This document shows positions 60,604 to 64,000 of a stretch of DNA of 64,000 bases, one piece after another; within the stretch, counting starts at the first letter, position 1; every line of letters begins with the position of its first letter. The DNA lies in NCBI GenBank assembly GCA_900539465.1, contig UQCF01000006.1, positions 62,001 to 126,000 of the forward strand, given 5' to 3'. The notes below the pieces were generated by a model that made no database searches, was not told the DNA's origin, and worked only from the letters and a program-made list of their open reading frames with translations. This DNA comes from an uncultured Ruminococcus sp. (lineage in GTDB: Bacteria > Bacillota > Clostridia > Oscillospirales > Acutalibacteraceae). Both the position numbers and the translations under genes were made by a program.

Positions 60604-61191
60604 ATGGCAGAGTCAAGAACCTATATGTTAAACGGCACGGATATACAAAATGTTATTGCAAGGCTTGAGGGCTTTTTACGCTCCGAAAAAGGAATGGAAG
60701 TGCAAAGCTCTCAAACAACGGACGGGTATATTATGCAGGCAAGCCAGTCAAAGGACGGGTGGAAAACCTTAACCGGTATGCGTCTTGCGATAGATGTTCA
60801 AATGACCGTTTTTGACGGACGTCTTAACGTAACAGTCGGCGAAGGGCAGTGGTCCGATAAAATAGGAGCCGGAGCAATAGGCTTGTTTATCGCATGGCCG
60901 CTTGCTATCACGGCAGGCATGGGTGCATATAAGCAAAAGAAACTGCCCGATGAAATTTTTGCCGTTATAGAAAGCTGCATTATGTCCGGCGGCAAAAGCA
61001 TTGTCGTCGGCGGAGCAGGTTCTAAGGTCACAGAGGGAATGGCGGTGTGCCCGAGCTGTAAGGCACAGATACCCGCGGGGTCAAAATTTTGTAATCATTG
61101 CGGAGCGAAGCTCCAAAATAAATGCCCGAACTGCGGTGCCGAAATCGCACAGGACAGTCTGTTTTGTTCTGAGTGCGGAAGCAAGCTTTAA
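60604..61191 (+). CDS. Zinc-ribbon protein with N-terminal globular domain and membrane segment
   Basis: The 195 residues have an N-terminal domain of about 85 residues without a recognised family. A hydrophobic segment follows (about 90-106, AGAIGLFIAWPLAITAG), and at the C-terminus there are two zinc ribbons, each with two CxxC pairs: CPSCKAQIPAGSKFCNHCG and CPNCGAEIAQDSLFCSECG. Such double zinc ribbons usually mediate protein contacts. A TATAT-rich region with TACAAT upstream may hold a promoter. The gene is monocistronic and ends with the terminator at 61215. Confidence 0.78.
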   Translation: MAESRTYMLNGTDIQNVIARLEGFLRSEKGMEVQSSQTTDGYIMQASQSKDGWKTLTGMRLAIDVQMTVFDGRLNVTVGEGQWSDKIGAGAIGLFIAWPLAITAGMGAYKQKKLPDEIFAVIESCIMSGGKSIVVGGAGSKVTEGMAVCPSCKAQIPAGSKFCNHCGAKLQNKCPNCGAEIAQDSLFCSECGSKL

Positions 61192-61214
61192 TAAATCAGG
61201 TTTAATATAAAAAG

Positions 61215-61266
61215 AAGCTGTAATTCACACGGTTCGCTTGAGCCCAATGTGAATTACAGCTTTTTT
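61215..61266 (+). terminator. Terminator with 15-bp perfect stem, related to repeat-family hairpin 2
   Basis: AAGCTGTAATTCACA (61215-61229) pairs with TGTGAATTACAGCTT (61248-61262), followed by six T. The arm matches the AAGCTGTAATCCGCA arm of hairpin 2 in the repeat at 1872, and the motif at 61280-61307 follows it as in the full repeats. Confidence 0.88.
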
Positions 61267-61279
61267 AACAAAACAAAAG

Positions 61280-61307
61280 CGGGCCTGCGCTAAATGCGGC
61301 AGACCCG
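61280..61307 (-). terminator. Terminator of the rpsF-ssb-rpsR operon with repeat-family loop motif
   Basis: On the minus strand CGGGTCTG (61300-61307) pairs with CAGGCCCG (61280-61287), with one G-U pair and a short T-rich tail. The loop CCGCATTTAGCG between CTG and CAG is the terminal motif of the repeat family. With the hairpin at 61215 it forms a right-half copy. Confidence 0.75.
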
Positions 61308-61314
61308 TCTTTTA

Positions 61315-61557
61315 TCAGTCGTTTGTATAAGGCAAAAGAGCTACCTGACGTGCGCGCTTAATAGCTGTTGTGAGTGCACGCTGATGAGCTGCACAAGTAC
61401 CCGTTACACGGCGGGGGAGAATTTTTTCTCTCTCGGAAGTATACTTGCTGAGCTTGCCGATATCTTTATAGTCTATATAGTCAACCTTATCAACACAGAA
61501 AGAGCAAACCTTTTTGCGGCCTTTTCTGCCCGGGCGACCGTTCTTATCGTATGCCAT
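61315..61557 (-). CDS. rpsR: 30S ribosomal protein S18
   Basis: It binds S6 on the platform of the 30S subunit. The 80-residue protein has the family core [48 protein letters not shown]. It retains a cysteine-containing variant (KKVCSFC, later GTCAAHQ), which can bind zinc. A glycine/lysine-rich N-terminus ([11 protein letters not shown]) precedes it. AGGAGG lies ahead of the ATG. It is last in the rpsF-ssb-rpsR operon. Confidence 0.97.
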   Translation of the reverse strand: MAYDKNGRPGRKGRKKVCSFCVDKVDYIDYKDIGKLSKYTSEREKILPRRVTGTCAAHQRALTTAIKRARQVALLPYTND

Positions 61558-61594
61558 TTAAAGAACCTCCTTAATATAATGTGATGACGCTTTC

Positions 61595-62035
61595 TCAGAA
61601 CGGAAGATCGTCATCCTCTGAAATCTCCTCAAAATCGCTCTCGGAACCCGAGGTGAATGAGGGAGCAGGAGCAGCCGGTGCTTCGGGAGCCGAATATCCG
61701 CCGGTGCCTGTTTCTGCTTTTGAGCCGCAGAAGCTGGCATTGTCAACGAGAATTTCGACAGCCTTGCGCTTGTTACCGTTTTTATCTTCGTAGTTGCGGG
61801 TCTGAATAGAGCCCGTAATCGCAATCATAGAACCCTTTTGAAAATATTTTGTGATAAATTCAGCGGTATTTCTCCAGGCGACGCAATCAATGAAATCAGC
61901 CTGTCTCTGCTCGCCCGATTTTGCATAGGCGCGCTCAACCGCGAGGGTAAACGATGTGACCGAGATACCTGTACCGGTGCTTCTGAGTTCGGGCGCGGCA
62001 ACAAGCCTGCCCATAAGAACTACGTTGTTAATCAT
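61595..62035 (-). CDS. ssb: Single-stranded DNA-binding protein
   Basis: It coats single-stranded DNA in replication and repair. The 146 residues start MINNVVLMGRLVAAPELRST and have the OB-fold block FIDCVAWRNTAEFITKYFQKGSMIAITG. After a glycine/alanine/proline linker, the protein ends with the acidic, protein-binding tail EISEDDDLPF. It lies between the genes for S6 and S18, the standard order. Confidence 0.97.
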   Translation of the reverse strand: MINNVVLMGRLVAAPELRSTGTGISVTSFTLAVERAYAKSGEQRQADFIDCVAWRNTAEFITKYFQKGSMIAITGSIQTRNYEDKNGNKRKAVEILVDNASFCGSKAETGTGGYSAPEAPAAPAPSFTSGSESDFEEISEDDDLPF

Positions 62036-62048
62036 TTCGTTATCCTCC

Positions 62049-62330
62049 TTATTTCTTGATAATCAAAGAGCGGAGAATACCGTCTGTGATTTTAGCTATA
62101 CGGTCAAGCTCTGCGGGGAACTCGGGCTCGCATGAGTAGTTCATGAGAACGTAATAGCCCTCTGTTTCGTCGTTGATGGGATATGCAAGCTTGCGCTTAC
62201 CCCATTCGTCAACGCTGTCGAGAGTACCGTTAGCAGAAACCAAAGCCTTGATTCTTTCTACCAAAGAAGCAGTAGCCTCTTCGCTTTCACCTACTGAAAG
62301 CACGAACATGGTCTCATAGTTATTTGTCAT
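62049..62330 (-). CDS. rpsF: 30S ribosomal protein S6
   Basis: The 93 residues match S6: YETMFVLSVGESEEATASLVERIKALV, then WGKRKLAYPINDETEGYYVLMNY and a C-terminal FPAELDRIAKITDGILRSLIIKK. AAAGGAGG precedes the ATG at 62330. The leader of about 70 nt lies below a good promoter. In many bacteria an S6:S18 binding motif (CCG-containing hairpin) autoregulates this operon. CCG triplets occur in this leader, but the motif is not established here. Confidence 0.97.
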   Translation of the reverse strand: MTNNYETMFVLSVGESEEATASLVERIKALVSANGTLDSVDEWGKRKLAYPINDETEGYYVLMNYSCEPEFPAELDRIAKITDGILRSLIIKK

Positions 62331-62408
62331 CTCTTAAAGCACCTCCTTTTGGACTTTGTGGGCGCGTTAGCGCCAAGGGAGCGGTATAAAAATTTACCAC
62401 GGAAAAGA

Positions 62409-62437
62409 ATTATACCAACTTTTTAAAATTAAGTCAA
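62409..62437 (-). promoter_or_regulatory. Promoter of the rpsF-ssb-rpsR operon
   Basis: On the minus strand TTGACT (62432-62437) and TATAAT (62409-62414) are spaced by 17 bases. The leader to the rpsF start is about 70 nt. Confidence 0.8.
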
Positions 62438-62555
62438 GCAAAAATTTAAAATTTGTGATTTTGCCGTGTTGAGGAGTGCCGAAACACTGCCGTCAAGCTT
62501 TCGCCCGAATAAATCGCGGAGCACATATCGCCTCCGCTTTAGGAGAGGTGGCACG

Positions 62556-62578
62556 GCGAAGCTGTGACGGAGGGGTTA
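62556..62578. repeat. Short dispersed repeat (GCGAAGC-GTGACGGAGGGG type), copy 2
   Basis: It matches 27631-27653 at 22 of 23 bases. GGCACG precedes it, giving a GGCACGGCGAAGCTGTG context that can fold. It is intergenic, about 120 bases upstream of the rpsF promoter. Confidence 0.55.
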
Positions 62579-62601
62579 TTTCATCAAGCGCAGAAATTCG
62601 C

Positions 62602-62622
62602 GGCAATCGGCAGCATGAGGGC
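62602..62622. repeat. Short dispersed repeat (GGCAATCG-GCATGAGGGC type), copy 1
   Basis: These 21 bases match 63571-63591 at 19 positions. Both are intergenic, within 1 kb of each other, and next to inverted GGC/GCC segments. They are too short for a firm family call. Confidence 0.4.
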
Positions 62623-62647
62623 GAATTTTGCCGTTTGCTCTCATAAT

Positions 62648-63259
62648 TCAAAGCATCTCGGCTTTTATTTCATTGCCGTTTACTGTCAGTGTGTAACTGC
62701 TGTCAAAATCTTTTATATGGGCACAATAAATATAATACGTTTCCATAATTATTTTGTTTGATTTTTCCAAGCACTTAAAATCGGAATTTTGATTATCAGA
62801 TATTTGCAAAGTGCCGGGATTGCCGCCCATAACGGTTATATAGTAATCATCAGTATTCTTATACCGATAAATATAAACAACCGCACCGCTTACGTATGTG
62901 TGAAGCACTATCTTTTGGCTGTTGCTCGTTCCGATTTTCCATCCGTCATCCGTTTTTGAAATAATGGAGTTAATATATGTATCGTCCTTTTCGCCGATTA
63001 CAAAATCTGAATTTTCGCCCTCAACAATCAGCTTTGCACTGCCGGGGTTACTATATATGTAAGCAGCACCCGGTGACGGAAAAGTTATAAAAGCATTCTC
63101 GGCAGGTATAAAAGTCGAAGCCGTACAAAGAGCCATCATGCATATAAAAGAAATTGTTATATACTTGCGCGCATTCTCGGTTTTTGATTTTTTAATAATC
63201 ACAAAACATATTAAAAAAGCTATACCGAAAAATAACAGTCTGATTATTGTATACCACAT
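62648..63259 (-). CDS. Hypothetical membrane protein
   Basis: The 203 residues begin with two hydrophobic helices, about 5-24 (IIRLLFFGIAFLICFVIIK) and 33-52 (ITISFICMMALCTASTFI), then an extracellular beta-rich domain with asparagine- and tyrosine-rich strands such as SAKLIVEGENSDFVIGEKDD and GAVVYIYRYKNTDDYYITVMGGN. No family is recognised. It is alone between the ribosomal operon and a small gene. Its base composition is more AT-rich than that of its neighbours, and the two short dispersed repeats flank it, so recent acquisition is possible. Confidence 0.6.
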   Translation of the reverse strand: MWYTIIRLLFFGIAFLICFVIIKKSKTENARKYITISFICMMALCTASTFIPAENAFITFPSPGAAYIYSNPGSAKLIVEGENSDFVIGEKDDTYINSIISKTDDGWKIGTSNSQKIVLHTYVSGAVVYIYRYKNTDDYYITVMGGNPGTLQISDNQNSDFKCLEKSNKIIMETYYIYCAHIKDFDSSYTLTVNGNEIKAEML

Positions 63260-63356
63260 TTTTGCCCCTCCATATTTTAAACGTCAACAGCTGTAAATTT
63301 TACCGCTTGCCTCATTTGTCACGGGTGCTCTCTTATCTGTGAGTACTCGTATATTA

Positions 63357-63503
63357 TCAATTCAGAATTTTTTTTGCTTGCCGCTCATATTCGGCATCGG
63401 TCAGCTCAATATCGTTAATCCGCTGAAAATAATGCGTCAGTCCGTGCCTGACGGTGCTGGTTTCATATTTATCTTTCCGTTTTTCTGCTGTCCATATATT
63501 CAT
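63357..63503 (-). CDS. Small protein of 48 residues
   Basis: An ATG at 63503 with AGGAGTG eight bases upstream opens a 48-codon frame starting MNIWTAEKRKDKYETS and ending in DAEYERQAKKIL. The C-terminal part, LTDAEYERQAKKIL, resembles the SHOCT-type short helix found in many small bacterial proteins. It is polar and should be soluble. The good ribosome binding site is the main support; no function is known. Confidence 0.5.
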   Translation of the reverse strand: MNIWTAEKRKDKYETSTVRHGLTHYFQRINDIELTDAEYERQAKKILN

Positions 63504-63570
63504 ATGTTATCACTCCTGTAATTACAGTAATAATGCTCCGGATTTTTGCTTTTTTTTCACATGAAATCAA

Positions 63571-63591
63571 GGCAATCGCCGGCATGAGGGC
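63571..63591. repeat. Short dispersed repeat (GGCAATCG-GCATGAGGGC type), copy 2
   Basis: It matches 62602-62622 at 19 of 21 bases and is followed by a GGGCATGCCGCCC palindromic segment. It lies between the small gene and the end of the YifB-type gene. Confidence 0.4.
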
Positions 63592-63629
63592 ATGCCGCCC
63601 TACACCGAATGTTTGCACGAAAACTTATT

Positions 63630-64000
63630 TCACGCTCTGCTCCAAAATTTTCTGTCAAGCGAGCGGTACTGTATCGCCTCGGCGATATGCTCAAGCTCTA
63701 TCCTGTCACTGCCGGCAAGGTCGGCTATCGTTCTTGAAACGCGCAGAATTTTATCATATGCTCTTGCGGAAAGCCCGAGCTTGTTAAACGCATTCTCAAG
63801 CATTTTCATAGCGTCCGCAGACGGAGCGCAAAACTCCTTTGTAAGACCGGCCGGCATATGCGCGTTGCTGGCAACGCCCGTGCCCTCGAGCCTTTTTTGC
63901 TGAATTTTACGCGCACGGTCAACTCTTTTTCTTATTTTGGCAGAGCTTTCGCCCTTCTCTTTGTCCGAGAGCTTGTCAAAGTCCACGGGCGGCACCTCTA
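63630..64000 (-). CDS. YifB/ComM-family Mg-chelatase-like AAA ATPase, C-terminal part (5' end outside window)
   Basis: The frame is open to the right edge, so the gene continues beyond 64000. The visible 123 residues begin EVPPVDFDKLSDKEKGESS, which in this family follows the lid of the AAA domain, and end with AYDKILRVSRTIADLAGSDRIELEHIAEAIQYRSLDRKFW, the C-terminal chelatase-like helical domain. Relatives (ComM in Gram-negatives) promote branch migration in natural transformation; the role in Clostridia is unsettled. Confidence 0.9.
   Translation of the reverse strand, partial: EVPPVDFDKLSDKEKGESSAKIRKRVDRARKIQQKRLEGTGVASNAHMPAGLTKEFCAPSADAMKMLENAFNKLGLSARAYDKILRVSRTIADLAGSDRIELEHIAEAIQYRSLDRKFWSRA

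Noticed and set aside
63556..63566. TTTCACATGAAAT as a ParB or Noc site
   Set aside because: It lacks the central CG of parS and does not match the Noc consensus; a short palindrome of this kind is expected by chance.

Overview
The window is chromosomal DNA of a spore-forming, Gram-positive gut-type Clostridia bacterium, most likely in the Oscillospirales/Ruminococcaceae neighbourhood. Evidence: low-to-mid GC coding sequence, strong AAGGAGG-type ribosome binding sites, a SpoVT sporulation regulator, an S4-domain YaaA and a RemB (YaaB) beside recF, a Noc paralogue of ParB, MreBCD with PBP2, and a giant secreted protein built of Listeria-Bacteroides (Flg_new/InlB B-type) repeats. The species assignment is inference.

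Layout. (1) 1-7.7 kb, plus strand: the tail of a WG-repeat protein, thioredoxin reductase, two family-2 glycosyltransferases, a DUF1643 protein, a membrane-anchored alpha/beta-hydrolase lacking its serine nucleophile, QueH and an MFS carrier. (2) 7.7-14.3 kb: an XRE regulator with a membrane domain, a CorA channel, a purple-acid-phosphatase-like metallophosphoesterase, a PrsA-like foldase and a ferritin-like protein. (3) 14.3-27.3 kb: one gene for a 4328-residue secreted repeat protein, followed by two tandem copies of a 211-bp palindromic repeat. (4) 27.7-40.8 kb, all minus strand: a head-to-tail series of lipoprotein, mreB, mreC, mreD, PBP2, a MinD-like ATPase, mnmE, mnmG, rsmG, noc, parA and parB. 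It has two perfect parS sites and a consensus promoter abutting one of them. (5) 40.9-46.3 kb, plus strand: an MFS carrier and a surface-glycan export module (ABC permease and ATPase, a GT-D and a GT2 glycosyltransferase). (6) 46.3-52.6 kb, minus strand: the replication block remB, recF, yaaA, dnaN, recR, ybaB, dnaX, then the SRP RNA gene and spoVT. (7) 52.7-64 kb: a KptA/ART-like protein, proS, exodeoxyribonuclease III, several unknown membrane proteins, a large double-HTH regulator, a zinc-ribbon protein, the rpsF-ssb-rpsR operon and the end of a YifB/ComM-type ATPase.

The most interesting item is the 225-bp gap upstream of dnaN. It combines DnaA-box-like nonamers, a C4 cluster, five perfect CTA triplets and an AT-rich tract, in the order of the basal unwinding module of bacterial origins. 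It is a strong candidate oriC, although dnaA is not next to it. The leftward direction of mnmE-mnmG-rsmG-noc-parA-parB and the nearby parS sites support an origin in this window.

A second finding is a modular repeat family. Three copies of about 195-211 bp have imperfect terminal inverted repeats and two internal hairpins. Partial copies, and single terminal motifs built into terminator hairpins, are scattered over the window. No CRISPR array, tRNA, rRNA, prophage or transposase gene was seen.
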